NCBI RefSeq assembly: GCF_013416555.1
Contig: NZ_JACCFG010000004.1
Location: 533,301 to 597,300 of the forward strand
Direction: 5' to 3'
From: Sphingomonas sp. R-74633
GTDB lineage: Bacteria > Pseudomonadota > Alphaproteobacteria > Sphingomonadales > Sphingomonadaceae
DNA: 64,000 nt
Below, piece after piece: positions 48,212 through 60,800 of this stretch (position 1 is the first letter of the stretch; each line of letters opens with the position of its first letter). Below the pieces are notes generated by a model that was not told the DNA's origin, searched no databases, and worked only from the letters and a program-made list of their open reading frames with translations. The position numbers and the translations under genes were made by a program.

Positions 48212-49751
48212 GGGAGACCCCGTCGCGCCGAAACCTCGCGCGTCGGCACCCGCCGCCGCGCTGCTTGCCTCTGCCTTCATCGTATCGACCTGCGGGCTGA
48301 TCTACGAGCTGCTCGCCAGCACGCTGGCCAGCTATCTGCTCGGCGACAGCGTCACCCAATTCTCCACCGTGATCGGCACCTATCTGTTCGCGATGGGCGT
48401 GGGCAGCTGGTGCTCGCGCTATGTGAAGCGCGACGAGCTGCGGCTGTTCATCCGGGTCGAACTGCTGATCGCGGTGCTCGGCGGCGCATCCGCGGCGGCG
48501 CTATTCGTGCTGTTCCCGCTGGTCGAGCATTTCCGGGTAGCACTCTACGGGCTGGTGCTCGGCATCGGCTTCCTGGTCGGGCTCGAGATCCCGCTGCTGA
48601 TCCGCATCCTGCGCGTGTTCGATTTCCGCGAAACCGTGTCGAACGTGCTGACCTTCGACTATGTCGGCGCGCTGGTGGCGAGCCTGCTCTTCCCGCTGCT
48701 GCTGATGCCGCATCTCGGCATGATCCGCACCGGCTTCCTGTTCGGCATCCTCAACGCCGCCGTTGCGCTCGCGGTGCTCGTGACGCTGCCACGCGCCGCT
48801 GGCTTCCGGCTGGAGAAGATCACCGGGGTGCTCGTGCTGCTCGGCCTCGGCGCCGGCTTCGTCGCGTCGGACCGGCTGCAGCGCTGGGCGGAAGTGGCGA
48901 GCTATGGCGAGCCGGTGATCTACGCGATGAGCACCAAATATCAGCGCATCGTCCTCACCCGCCATGACGATGATTTGCGGCTGTATCTCAACGGCAACCT
49001 GCAATTCTCCTCACGCGACGAATATCGCTATCACGAGGCGCTGGTGCATCCGGTGCTCGGCCGCGTCGCCAATCCGCGCAACGTGCTGATCCTGGGCGGC
49101 GGCGACGGGCTGGCGGCGCGCGAAGTGCTCAAGCATCCTGAGGTGCAGCACCTCACTTTGGTCGATCTCGACGACGAGATGACCAAGCTGTTCTCCAAGA
49201 CCGCGATGCTGACCGATCTCAACAAGGGATCGCTGACCGACAAGCGCATGACCCTGCTCAATGCCGACGGCTTTCGCTGGGCGCGCGAGACCGGGGCGAG
49301 CAAGCCCGGCCAGTATGACGCGATCATCGTCGATTTCCCCGATCCGGTCGATTATTCGGTCGGCAAGCTCTATACGGAGACCTTCTACCGCGCAGTGCGC
49401 AAGCTGCTCGCGCCCGGCGGGATGATGGTGGTGCAGAGCACGTCTCCGCTGGTGGCGCCGATGGCCTATTGGACGGTCGCCTCGACGCTCGAAGCGGCCG
49501 GGCTGCAGACGCGGGGCTATCACGTCTATGTGCCCAGCTTCGGCGAATGGGGCTTCGTGCTCGCCGCCGAGGGGCCGATCCCGAATGGCGCGCGCATCCC
49601 GGCCGGCGGGCGCTTCCTGACGCCGCAGATCGACCAGCGGCTGTTCGATTTCCCGCCCGACATGGCGCGGCGCCCGGCGCCGGTGAACCGGCTCGACAAC
49701 CAGGTGCTCGTCCGCGAATTCGCCGACGCCTGGAGCAAATATGAAGGCTGA
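48204..49751 (+). CDS. Spermidine/spermine synthase-like protein fused to an N-terminal membrane domain
   Basis: 515 residues. About 210 N-terminal residues form six to seven membrane segments, and the C-terminal half is an aminopropyltransferase-like Rossmann domain with NVLILGGGDGLAAREVLKH, DLDDEMTKLF and DAIIVDFPDP. Such fusions are predicted to transfer aminopropyl groups at the membrane, using decarboxylated S-adenosylmethionine supplied by SpeD, whose gene lies two genes downstream. Substrate unknown; it is not certain that it makes free spermidine. Overlaps its neighbours on both sides. Confidence 0.88.
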   Translation: MAEGDPVAPKPRASAPAAALLASAFIVSTCGLIYELLASTLASYLLGDSVTQFSTVIGTYLFAMGVGSWCSRYVKRDELRLFIRVELLIAVLGGASAAALFVLFPLVEHFRVALYGLVLGIGFLVGLEIPLLIRILRVFDFRETVSNVLTFDYVGALVASLLFPLLLMPHLGMIRTGFLFGILNAAVALAVLVTLPRAAGFRLEKITGVLVLLGLGAGFVASDRLQRWAEVASYGEPVIYAMSTKYQRIVLTRHDDDLRLYLNGNLQFSSRDEYRYHEALVHPVLGRVANPRNVLILGGGDGLAAREVLKHPEVQHLTLVDLDDEMTKLFSKTAMLTDLNKGSLTDKRMTLLNADGFRWARETGASKPGQYDAIIVDFPDPVDYSVGKLYTETFYRAVRKLLAPGGMMVVQSTSPLVAPMAYWTVASTLEAAGLQTRGYHVYVPSFGEWGFVLAAEGPIPNGARIPAGGRFLTPQIDQRLFDFPPDMARRPAPVNRLDNQVLVREFADAWSKYEG

Positions 49752-51351
49752 TCGGCGCGCGGTCCTCGGCCTGGGCGCGGCAGCGGTCGCCGCGGCGGGC
49801 GGCGGGCTGGCCTATGCGCTGGAGCGCGAGGCGAAGCTGCCGCCGGGCGCGCTGGGCGGTGCCGACCTCGCGCGCGGGCATCGGCTGCGCGACGGCGGCT
49901 TTCCGGCGCCGAGCCGGTTCGAGGAAGCCGATCTGGTCATCGCCGGTGGCGGCGTGGCCGGCCTTTCGGCGGGCTGGCGGCTGCACGATGCCGGCTTCAC
50001 CCGCTTCAAGCTGCTCGAGCTCGAGGATCAGGTGGGCGGCAATGCCCGCAGCGGCCGCAACGCGGTTTCGGCCTATCCGCTCGGCGCGCATTATCTGCCG
50101 GTGGCGAACAAGGAAGCCAGGGCACTCCAGCACCTGCTGCGCCAGCTCGGCATGATCACCGGCGATATGGATGGCGCGCCGGTCTACGACCCCGAGCAGC
50201 TCTGCGCCGACATGCAGGAGCGGCTGTTCTGGCAGGGGCGCTGGCAGGAGGGGCTGATCCCGCGCACCGGCATCAACGCGCGCGACCGCGCCGACCTTGC
50301 CGCGTTCGAGCAGGCGATGGCCGGTTATTCGAAGCGCGTCGGCAGCGACGGCAAGCCGGCCTTCGCGGTACCGATGGCCTATAGCTCGCGTGACCCGGAA
50401 CTGGCTGCGCTCGACCGGATCGACTTTGCCGCCTGGCTCGACCAGCAGGGCTGGCGCTCGCCGGTGCTGCGTGCGCATGTCCGCTACGCGATGCGCGACG
50501 ATTACGGCACCGAGCCGCAGCATGTCTCGGCCTGGGCGGGCGTCCATTACTTCGCAAGCCGGCGCGGCTGGGCGGCGCAGGGCGCAAGCGAGAATGAGCT
50601 GACCTGGCCCGAGGGCAATGGCCGGCTGGTCCACCACCTTGCCGGATTCTTCCCCGATCGCATCGCGCGCGGGCATATCGTCCACCGCGTTGCCCGCGAG
50701 GGCGAGGCGGTGCTGGTCGACAGCTTCGACGTTGCCGCGAACCATACCGTCCGCACCCGCGCACGCGCCGCGATCCTCGCGATGCCGCATTTTGTCGCGG
50801 CGCGGGTCTGTCCGCAGGTCGGCAGCGCGAAGGACTTCAGCTACGCGCCCTGGCTGATCGCCAATATCACCGTCGATCGCCTGCCGCAGGGCCGCGGCGT
50901 GCCGCTAGCCTGGGACAATGTGTCGAGCACCAGCAACTCGCTCGGCTATGTCGTCGCGACGCACCAGGGACCCGATGCGATCAGCGCGGGCACGGTGCTC
51001 ACCTGGTATCTTCCGCTGTCGGACATGGAACCGGTGGTCGCGCGCCGGCTGCTGCTCGAGCGCTCGGCCGATGACTGGAAGCGGATGGTGCGCGACGATC
51101 TGCTCGCGATGCATCCGGAGCTGGACGATGCGATCCGCAGCATCGAGCTGTGGCGCTGGGGCCATGCGATGATCCGCCCGACGCCCGGCTTCCTGTGGCG
51201 CGGCGATGCGGCGCAACCCGAGCCGCCCCTGTTCCTCGCCCATTCGGACCTGAGCGGCCTGTCGCTGTTCGAGGAAGCCCATTATCACGGCGTGCATGCC
51301 GCCGAGCGCGCGATGGCGCTGCTCGGCCACGCCCATGAAAGCCTGTTGTGA
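49741..51351 (+). CDS. FAD-dependent amine-oxidase-like oxidoreductase
   Basis: 536 residues. A twin-arginine-like N-terminus (ADRRAVLGLGAAAVAAAGGG) suggests export or membrane anchoring. FAD-binding GGGVAGLSAG follows at 69-78, then GGNARSGRN. C-terminal WRWGHAMIRPTPGFLW and SDLSGLSLFEEAHYHG resemble flavin monoamine/polyamine oxidases. In this cluster it may oxidise a polyamine or polyamine-modified target. It overlaps the synthase by 11 bases and speD by four (GTGA). Confidence 0.8.
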   Translation: MKADRRAVLGLGAAAVAAAGGGLAYALEREAKLPPGALGGADLARGHRLRDGGFPAPSRFEEADLVIAGGGVAGLSAGWRLHDAGFTRFKLLELEDQVGGNARSGRNAVSAYPLGAHYLPVANKEARALQHLLRQLGMITGDMDGAPVYDPEQLCADMQERLFWQGRWQEGLIPRTGINARDRADLAAFEQAMAGYSKRVGSDGKPAFAVPMAYSSRDPELAALDRIDFAAWLDQQGWRSPVLRAHVRYAMRDDYGTEPQHVSAWAGVHYFASRRGWAAQGASENELTWPEGNGRLVHHLAGFFPDRIARGHIVHRVAREGEAVLVDSFDVAANHTVRTRARAAILAMPHFVAARVCPQVGSAKDFSYAPWLIANITVDRLPQGRGVPLAWDNVSSTSNSLGYVVATHQGPDAISAGTVLTWYLPLSDMEPVVARRLLLERSADDWKRMVRDDLLAMHPELDDAIRSIELWRWGHAMIRPTPGFLWRGDAAQPEPPLFLAHSDLSGLSLFEEAHYHGVHAAERAMALLGHAHESLL

Positions 51352-51698
51352 GCGGACATCATCTCATCGCCGATCTGTGCGACGCCAGCCGGCTGACGGA
51401 TGCCGCGCATATCGAGACCTGCCTGGTCGCGGCGGCGAAGGCAGCGGGCGCGACGCTGCTCGAGATACGGCTGCACAGCTTCGGCCCCGGCCAGGGCGTG
51501 ACCGGCGTGGCGCTGCTCGCGGAATCGCATATCTCGATCCACACCTGGCCCGAATATGGCACGGCGTGCGTCGATATCTTCATGTGCGGGCAGAAGCATG
51601 ACCTCGATGCCGGGCTTGCGGTCATCGTGGCCGGGCTCGGCGCCACGGTGGCGCGCAGCGCTATCGTCGAGCGCGACTTCGGCGAAGGACCACGCTGA
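51348..51698 (+). CDS. speD: S-adenosylmethionine decarboxylase proenzyme
   Basis: 116 residues, the short bacterial class. The self-cleavage site is Glu59-Ser60-His61 within LLAESHISIHTWPEYG; Ser60 becomes the pyruvoyl group. DIFMCGQ follows with the catalytic Cys region. It supplies decarboxylated S-adenosylmethionine, the aminopropyl donor for the synthase-like protein upstream. The GTG start overlaps the upstream stop codon. Last gene of the cluster. Confidence 0.95.
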   Translation: MSGHHLIADLCDASRLTDAAHIETCLVAAAKAAGATLLEIRLHSFGPGQGVTGVALLAESHISIHTWPEYGTACVDIFMCGQKHDLDAGLAVIVAGLGATVARSAIVERDFGEGPR

Positions 51699-51870
51699 AC
51701 CGTCGGCGTCCCGCTACGGGACCCGTCCAACGATGCTACAACGGTTCAACCCACTGACACTGTTGTTCAAATAGGAATCGCCTGACCTCGACTAGGGGGT
51801 TTCCCGTACGCTTGGCGTTTTTTCCGTAATCGACGGATGCGCCGCAATTGGGTTTCGGGGGCTTTCCAGA
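51699..51870. other. Gap between speD and the giant adhesin gene, with a stem-loop
   Basis: GTCCCG-CTA-CGGGAC (51708-51722) is a perfect 6-bp hairpin right after speD, flanked by AACCGT and ACGGTT (51698-51703 with 51741-51746) that can extend it. No T run follows, so termination is uncertain. A CTTGGCGTTTTTTCCGTAATCG stretch further on may hold a promoter, but I cannot assign one firmly. Confidence 0.45.
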
Positions 51871-54800
51871 ATGATCGATCGTGGCAACGGCGCGCGTGCG
51901 TCCAAGGCGGTTTCGGCGCGTGCGGGACGCGACATGCTCCTGCGCAAGGCACTGCTCGGATCGACCGCGCTGATCGGAATCACGCTGGCCGGCACCCCGG
52001 CCTATGCGCAGGTCTGCACATTCCTGCCCGTCGAAGGCACGCCCACGCCGGATCCGTGCAGCGGCGGCGGCGGTGGCGGCTCGCCCGCCCCCACGCCCGC
52101 TCCCTCGCCTTCGCCGACGCCGTCCACGTTCAACGTCAATGACGAAGCCAGCCTGGCCGCGGCGATCATCGGCGCGAACGGCAACCCCGGCTCGACGATC
52201 ATCATCGGCGCCAACATCTCGATCAGCAGCTTGCTGCCCGTCATTACGACCGCGACGAATTTCCAGAGTTCGGCGGGCAACACCTTCACGATCAGCGGCG
52301 GCAACCAGGTCCGCCTGTTCTTCGTCGATGCGGGCGGCAATGCGGTGAACTTCACCGGGCTGGTGCTCGCCAATGGCAAGGCGCAGGGCGGCAATGGCGG
52401 CGTGGGCGGCGGCGCAGGCGGCATGGGCGCCGGCGGCGCGATCTTCGTCAACAGCGGCAATGTCACCGCGACCGACGTCGCGTTCAGCGGCAACGCTGCG
52501 GCGGGCGGCAATGGCGCTGGCCTGAACAGCAACGGCAGTGGCGGCGGCGGCGGTGGCGGCCTCGGCGGCTCGGGCGGTCAGGGCGGCAACGCGGGCGGCG
52601 GCGGCGGCGGCTATAGCGGCGGCGGCGGCGGCGGCGGCTCGCAGCTTTTCAACGGCAACCCCAACGGGACGGCTGCCGGCGCCGGGGGCAACGGTCCGGG
52701 CGGCGCGGGTGGCGCGGGCGGCGCGAACGCCAACGGCAGCGCGGGCACCAATGGCGGCGCCGGCGGTAACCTTGTCACGCAAACCGGGGGCGCCACCATC
52801 AACCTTGGCGGCGGCGGCGGCGGTGGCGGTACCCATGGCGGAGCGGGCGGCGACCGCCAGGGCGGCGGCGGCGGCGGTGCCGGCTATACCGGCGCTGGCG
52901 GTACGGGCGGCAGCAACAATGCCGGTGGTACGAGTGGCGGCATCGGCGGCGGCGGCGGCGGCAGCGCCGGAGCCGGTGTCGGCGGCAATGGCGGCGACTT
53001 CGGCGGCGGCGGCGGCGGCTATTACGCCTATAACGCCGGCAGTGGCGGCTATGGCGGCGGCGGCGCGGGCGGCTATGGCTACACCATCAGCGGCACGGGC
53101 ACCGGCAATGGCGGCAATGGCGGGTTCGGCGGCGGCGGTGGCTCCGGGGGCGGCGCTACGGCAGGTATCGGCGGCACAGGCGCCGGCTCGGGCAGCAACA
53201 CCACCGGCGGCGGCGGCCTGGGCGCCGGCGGCGCGGTGTTCGTGCGCGGCGGCTCGTTCACCATCTCAGGCAGCACCAGCTTCAGCGGCGGATCGGCCAC
53301 CGGCGGCACCGGCGGCGCCACGGGTACGAACGGCGACGGCGCAGCCGCCGGTTCGGCGATGTTCCTGACCTCGGGCACCACCACCGGCTTCAATGTCTCC
53401 GGCACCACGACGGTCGGTGGCACGATCGCCGACGATTCGGCCACCAGCCTTGCCGGCGGCGGCTACACCGCCGGCACCGGCGCCGGCGCAGCGGTCTCGC
53501 TGACCGGCGGCGGCACGCTGGTGCTGACCGGCGCCAATACCTATGCCGGCGGCACCACCGTGACCGGCAGCACACTGCGGCTCGGCAGTGGCGGCGCGAC
53601 CGGCTCGGTCGTCGGCGCGATCACGCTGAGCAATGCCGTGCTCCAGATCGACCGCACCGGCTCGACGTCCAACGTCGTCAACGGCACCGGCTCGGTCCAG
53701 ATCCTGGCGAACGCAGTCGTCACCGGCCCGATGACCGTCAATGGCGGCGTCGACGTCCTCGCCGGCACCACGGCTTCGATCGCCAACGTCACCGCAGACA
53801 CCGCGACCAGCGCGGCAGTCCGCATGGGCGCCGGCTCGACGCTCAATGTCTTTTCGGGCGGAACCCTCAGTGGCCGCTGGGGCGTCTACAACACCGCGGG
53901 CGACGCGACGATCGACAGCTATGCGACGATCATCGGCGCGATCGACGGCATCAACCAGCAGCCCGGCGCGGGCACGCTGACCGTCACCAACTCCGGCACG
54001 ATCCAGACCAGCCAGGGCGCCGGTTCGTCGGCAGGCATCTACATCAACGCCGCCGGCACGCATGCGATCACCAACAACAATGGCGGCGTCATCATCGGCG
54101 GCACCGACGCGACCTTCGGCTATGGCATCAGCATCGATGCCGGCAGCGCGACGATCACCAACAATTCGGGCGGCACGATCGGCGGCGCGGGCGCGACAGG
54201 CGCAATCCGTCTCAGCTCGACCGGCGCGCAGACGCTCAACCTCAATGCGGGCTCGACCACGACCGGCAACGTCTTCGTGGAAGACAGCGGCGCAGTGACC
54301 ACCGTGCTCGCCGGCACGCTCACCGGCAACTACAATGCCGGCACCGCCACCGGCGCGCAGACCTTCACGCTCGCCGCGACCGGCTCGATGGCGAACGCAA
54401 CCTTCGGCTCGGCGAACGACACCTTCACCTATCAGGGCGGCACGATCACCGGCGTAATCAACGCAGGCTCCGGCACGAGCGATGCGTTCATCAGCGCCCT
54501 CGGTACGAGCGGCACCGGTTCGCTGAGCCTGTCCAACCTGACCAACTTCAAGAGCTATACCCACCAGTCTGGCGCGCTGACACTCACCGGCACGCGCACC
54601 AGCGGCTATGAGTGGCTGCTCACCGGCGGCTCGGTGGCGGTCTCGGGCACACTCGGCGCGTCGCTCAGCGCGCAGGCACTGGAACTGCGCAACGGCGCCT
54701 CGGCCTCGATCCTCGCCGGGGGCGTGATCGGCGGTATCCAGAACGGCATCTTCGTCAACGGCGTCACCACCACCACGGTCTCCAACGCCGGCACGATCAA

Positions 54801-57800
54801 TGCGGCGGGCGCCGGCATCGCATCGAGCAACGCGGCGATGACGATCACCAACACCGGCACGATCGCACCGACGCTGTTCAGCGCGATCGCCTTCGCGTTC
54901 GGCGGCTCGCTCAACAACAGCGGCACGATCATCGGCGGCAACGACGCTGCCAACGCCATCGCGGCGGTACGCTCGGCCGGTTCGTCGACGGTGTCGATCA
55001 CCAACACCGGCAGCATCACGGCACAGGCCGGCCAGGGCATCGCGCTCGCCGGCGGCGGCACGATCAACAATGGCGACCCCACCCACACCAGCGCGCTGAT
55101 CGCCGCCAATGCCGGCTCGGGCATCGACAATAGCGGCACCCTCACCACGACGGTGAACAATGCCGGCATGATCCGCGGCAGCGCCTCGGGCGCGGGCCAG
55201 GCGAGCGGCTCGGCCAATTTCACGCTCAACAACACCAACGCCGCCTCGGTCGTCTACGGCGCCGGCAATCTCGGCGTCCATAACAGCGGCACTGGCGCGC
55301 TGACCGTGACCAATCTCGGCCTGATCGCCGCGAATGCGTCGTTCGCGATTCTCAGCACCGGCAACGCGACGATCACCAACAGCGGCACGATCGGCACCGG
55401 CACGGTGGCCGGCACCATTTTCACCGCCGGCGGCAGCACGAATGCGGTGAGCATCGTCAACGGCAACCTCACCAACTCGGGCACGATCAGCGGCGCCGCG
55501 GGCGGCGTGGTGGCGTCGGGCACGCTGACGCTGACCAATACCGGCACGATCGTCGGCCATAGCAGCGGCACCGGCAATTTCGACGGCGTCAACGTGGTCG
55601 GCACCACCACGATCCTCAACGCAGGCACGATCAGCGGCGGCGTCTATTCGGGCATCTACGCGGCAGGCGGCGGCACGATCACCAATGCGGCCAGCGGCAC
55701 GCTGAGCGGCGTCAACGGCGCCGCGATCGCCCTCGCCGGCGGCGGCATCTTCAACAATTACGGCCAGGCGACGAGCGGCCTTGGCGGCGTGACCGCGTTC
55801 GGCAGCGCTAACACGACGGTCTACCTGTTTGCCGGCTCGCAGACCGGCGCGATCACACTCGCGGGCGGCAACGACACGCTGGCGCTCTTCAACGGCACCG
55901 GCAGCAGCGGCGGCGCAACGGTCGACGGCGGCAGCGGCATCACGCTGCAGGCCGCCGGCCTGAACGGCGCCGCGACCTTTGGCGCGGTCGACCTCGGCAG
56001 CGGCAGCAACACGCTGCTGCTGCGCGGCAACGGCAACAACACGACCTCGATCGGCGCGGGTGGCGTGCTGGACATCTCCACGATCATCGGCGCGAGCACT
56101 ATCACCAAGGCGGATGCCGGCAACTGGGCCATCACCGGCTCGGCGAGCGGCGTCACTGCCAGCGCGACGATCAACGTCAATTCCGGCTCGGTGACCTTCA
56201 CCAGCGACGGGCTGACCGGCGATATCTATCTCAAGGGCGGTATCATCCGCGCGCTCGCCACCACCGGCTTCGGTACCGGCACGATCCACGCGATCGATCC
56301 GACCATCCAGTTCGCCGCGGCCGGCACCTATGCCAACAACGTCTCGCTCGATGTCGCCGCCCCGGCGAACCTCGACCCGACGATCTTCCAGAATACCTCG
56401 GGCGGCACAGTCACGCTGAACGGCGCGATCACCACCGGCACCGGCACCAATGCCAATGGCCAGGCGATCGCCGCGGCACAGGACGTCACCTTCGACGGCG
56501 GCACCATCGTGCTGGGCAGCACGTTCAACAACTGGACCGGCACCACCACGATCAACGCCGGCACCACGCTGAGCGGCACGAGCCAGACGGTCTCGGGCGG
56601 CAGCATCGTCAACAATGGCACGCTGAACTATTCGCAGGGCATCGTCGGCACCGTCAGCACCGGCATTTCGGGCACGGGCGCGCTGACCGTGGACGGCGGC
56701 GGCTATGTCGCGCTGTTCGGCACCAACAATTATTCCGGCGGCACCTCGGTGAGCGGCGCGGGCACGCGCCTGCAGGTGGGTGACGGCGCCACCGGCGGCA
56801 CGATCACCGGCGCGATCACCGTAGGCACGGGCAGCACCCTCATCTTCGGCCGCAGCGACAATTACAGCTTCACCAGCGCAGTCAGCGGCGCCGGCTCGGT
56901 GCGTGCGCTGGGCACGGTGACGCTGGCCGGCCCGATCACCACGCTCGCCACGATCGACGTCAACGGCGCCGGCGGCACCGTGACGCTGGCCGGCGCGCGC
57001 AGCGGCGCGACGGCGAGCGCCGTCACGCTGGGCGGCGCCACGACGACGCTCGCAGTCGGCCCGGTCGGCTCGATCACCGGCGGCCAGTATCTCGGCGTAC
57101 GCGTCAACGGCACCGACAACACGCTCAGCAATCTCGGCCAGATCACCAACACCGGCACCGGCGGCGACAGCGCCTATGGCGCCGCGATCGGCATCGCCTC
57201 GACCACCGGCACGACCGTGATCAACAACGGCTCGGTGGGCAACACCACCGCGCGGATCACCGGGCGGAATTCCGGCATCAACCATCTCGGCTCGGGCGGC
57301 GTCGTCGCCACCGGCCTGCTGACGGTCAACAATTACGCACTGATCGCCGGCGACGCCTATAACGCCATCGAGAACCAGAACGGCACCGGCGCGCTCACGG
57401 TCAACAACTTCGCCACCGGCACGATCGCCGGCCAGGGCAATTCGACCAATGGCAGCGGCATCAGCGTGCTCGGCACTGCCGCGCTGACGGTGACCAATAG
57501 TGGCCTGATCGTCGGCCGCACGTCCGGCATCTACACCAACGGCAGCGCCAGCATCACCAACAGCGGCAGGATCGCGGCCGGCACGCTGGCGGGTGGCACT
57601 GTGGGGCCGCTCACCGCCAACGGCGCCAACGGCATCGCGCTTATCGGCGGCGGGTCGATCACCAACCAGCTGGGCGGCACGATTACCGGCAGCAACGCAA
57701 TCGGCACGAACGCTGCGCTGACCGTGGCCAATGCCGGCACAATCACCGCGACCTCGACCAACGGCATCCTGGCGGCGGCTGGCGCCAACCTCACCGTCAC

Positions 57801-60800
57801 CAGCAACACCGGCACCATCACCGGCGGCGCCAACTACGCCGCGATCAATGGCTCCAGCAACGTGACGCTGCAGAACTATGCGGGCACGACCAGCGGCGGC
57901 GGCTGGGGTGTCGCCGCGACGGGCACACTGACCGCGACGATCACCGGCGGCACGATCACCGGCACGATCTATAACGCCCTCTATGCGGGCGGCGCGAACA
58001 GCACGATCACCAACGCCGGCACGCTGACCGGCGGCAATGCCGGCATCTACGCCGATGGCGCGAATCTGAGCGTCACCAACACCGGCACGGTCCGCGTCAC
58101 CGGCGGCAGCGCCAACACGGTGATCAGCGGCATCTATGCCAGCGCGGCCGGCGCCGCGATCACCAACAGCGGCACGATCGAGAGCACGCTGGCCAGCGGA
58201 CGCGGTGTCTATCTGCTCCTCGGCGGCACGGTGACCAACAATGCCGGCGGCACGATTGCCGGCGGCGTCGAGGGCATCCGCTCCGAGGGCGCGGTGACCA
58301 TCGTCAACAACGGCACGATCAGCGGCACCACCGCCGCGATCAACCTGAGCGGCGCGTTCAACGACACCGTCACGCTCAACACCGGCTCGGTGACGACCGG
58401 CGCGATCAACCTCGGCGATGGCAACGATACGCTCAACTGGAACGGCGGCAGCTTCTCGAGCAGCATCGACGGCGGCGCAGGTACCGACATTTTCAACCTC
58501 AACCGCGGTGCGGCCACCACGCTGGCGCTGGGCACGCTCACCGGCTTCGAGACGCAGAACCTGCTGTCGAGCAGCCTGACGCTGACCGGTACGGACACCA
58601 ACACGAGCGGCTGGACGCTTGCCGCCGGCACCACGATCAACATCGGTGCAGCCGGCCAGGCGGCGAACTGGACCTATAATGGCGGCGGCAACACCGCCGC
58701 GGTGCAGGTAGGCGGTGCCAATGCCCTGGTGAACATCGCTACGGGCAGCACGCTCACCAGCGCGAACTGGGGCGTGAACAGCGCAGCGACCGGCACCATC
58801 GTCCATAATGACGGCACTTTGGTCGCCTCGGGCACCGGCGCGACGCTCAACCTGACCGGCGCCAACGCGCAGCTGGTGAACACCGGCACGATCTCGATTG
58901 CGAATGCGGGCGCCAATTATTCGGTGGTCTGGATGAGCGGTGCCGGCGCGAGCGCAGTCAACAGCGGCTCGATCACCGGCGCGACCGCCGGGCACTATAA
59001 TGGCGCGGTCGGCATGACCGGCGCGGGCAGCAGCTTCGAGAACCAGCTGGGCGCTACGGTCACCGGCCAGCGCGGCGTGGTGATGGGCACGGGCGCGACC
59101 GTCATCAACGACGGCACGATCACCGCCACGGTCGATAACGGCATCACGGCGGGCGCGAACAGCACGATCACCAATAGCGGCGCGATCGATGCGACCGGCT
59201 CCGGCGGCGCCTGGGGCGTCGCGGTGTTGGGGGGCGCGGGCAACGTCACCAATTCGGGCATGATCCAGGCCGGCAGCGGCATCTGGCTCAACGGCGCGGG
59301 CGCGAACCACGTCGTCGGCAATACCGGCACGATCACCGGACTTGAGTATGGTGTGAACGCGGATGTTGGCACGGCCGATATCACCAACGGCAACGCCATT
59401 TCGGCGGACGGCTTTGCCGGCGTGCGCCTCGGCCAGGGCGGCACGCTCGCCAATTCGGGCTCGATCAGCGGCGGCAGCGATTTGATCGGCGGCTGGGGCG
59501 TCCAGGTCGATGGCGGTGCCGCGACGATCACCAACCTGGCCGGCGGCAGCATCACCGGCGGCGGCGCGGGCGCGATCGCGCTCAACAGCGATATGACGAT
59601 CGCAGTGAACCTGCAGGCCGGCTCGACCATGACCGGCAATGTCGTGTCGACCGGCACGGGCACGCGCAATGTCGAAATCGCCGGGACGCTCGATGGCGAC
59701 TATGTCTCGACCGGCAGCGGCGCCGACAATCTGACGCTGCAGGCCAGCGGTTCGATTGTGAACGCCAATCTCGGCGACGGCGATGACAGGTTCACCTATC
59801 TCGGTGGCGCGATCACCGGCATGATCGATGGCGGCGGCGGCACCGACACCTTGTTTGCGGACTTTGGTGCGGGCAACAGCGGCACGGTCAGCCTCGCAAA
59901 CTTCACCAACTTCGAGGGCCTCGGCGTTCTGTCCGGCGACCTGGTGCTGACCGGCGCAAGCGGCGCACCCGATGCGGCAATCTATGCCGGCAATGGCGCG
60001 GGCTCGGGCGGCTCCGTCACCTTCGACAACACCACCGGCCTTACCGGCGACATCTACGTCAACGGCGCCGACATCATCGCGAACACCGCGGGCGCCTTCG
60101 GTACCGGCACGATCCACATGATCGACCCGACCGCGATCTTCGCTGCGACCGGCACCTACGCCAACACCATCTCGCTCGAGGTCATCACCCCGGCTTCGGC
60201 GGATCCGGCGACGCTCAACACGACGTCGGGCGTGGTCGCGACCCTCACGGGCGCGATCACGCAAGGGGCCGGCGCGGGCGTCGATCCGAACCAGCTGCTT
60301 GTGATCGACGGCCAGGGCACGATCGTCCTCACCAGCACCGCGAACAGCTGGGCGGGCACCACCACGATCAATGCCGGCGCCACGCTCCAGGGCGCCAGCA
60401 ACACGATCTCGGGCAGCAATGTCGTCGCCAACGGCACGCTCGCCTTCATCCAGCCCGCCTCGGGCAGCTTCACGCTCGACATCGGCGGTAGCGGCCAGGT
60501 CAATGTCTCGGGCCTCGCGACGGGCGAAACGCTGAGCTTCGGGGGCAACAGCACGGTCGCGGGCGGCATCGTCGTGCTTGATGGCTCGGCGGTAGCCAAT
60601 ACCGGCACCCTCGCCGCCTCCGCGGGCGTGGGCGTGACGCTGGCGAACGGCGGTTCGTTCGCCAATAGCGGCACTGTCACCGGCGCTGTGTTCGGCACCG
60701 GCGCCGCAGCGACCAGCGTGACCAACAGCGCGATGATCAACGGCATGGTCGCCAATGGCGGCACGGCGACGATGACCGTGGCCAACCAGGCCGGCGGCAC

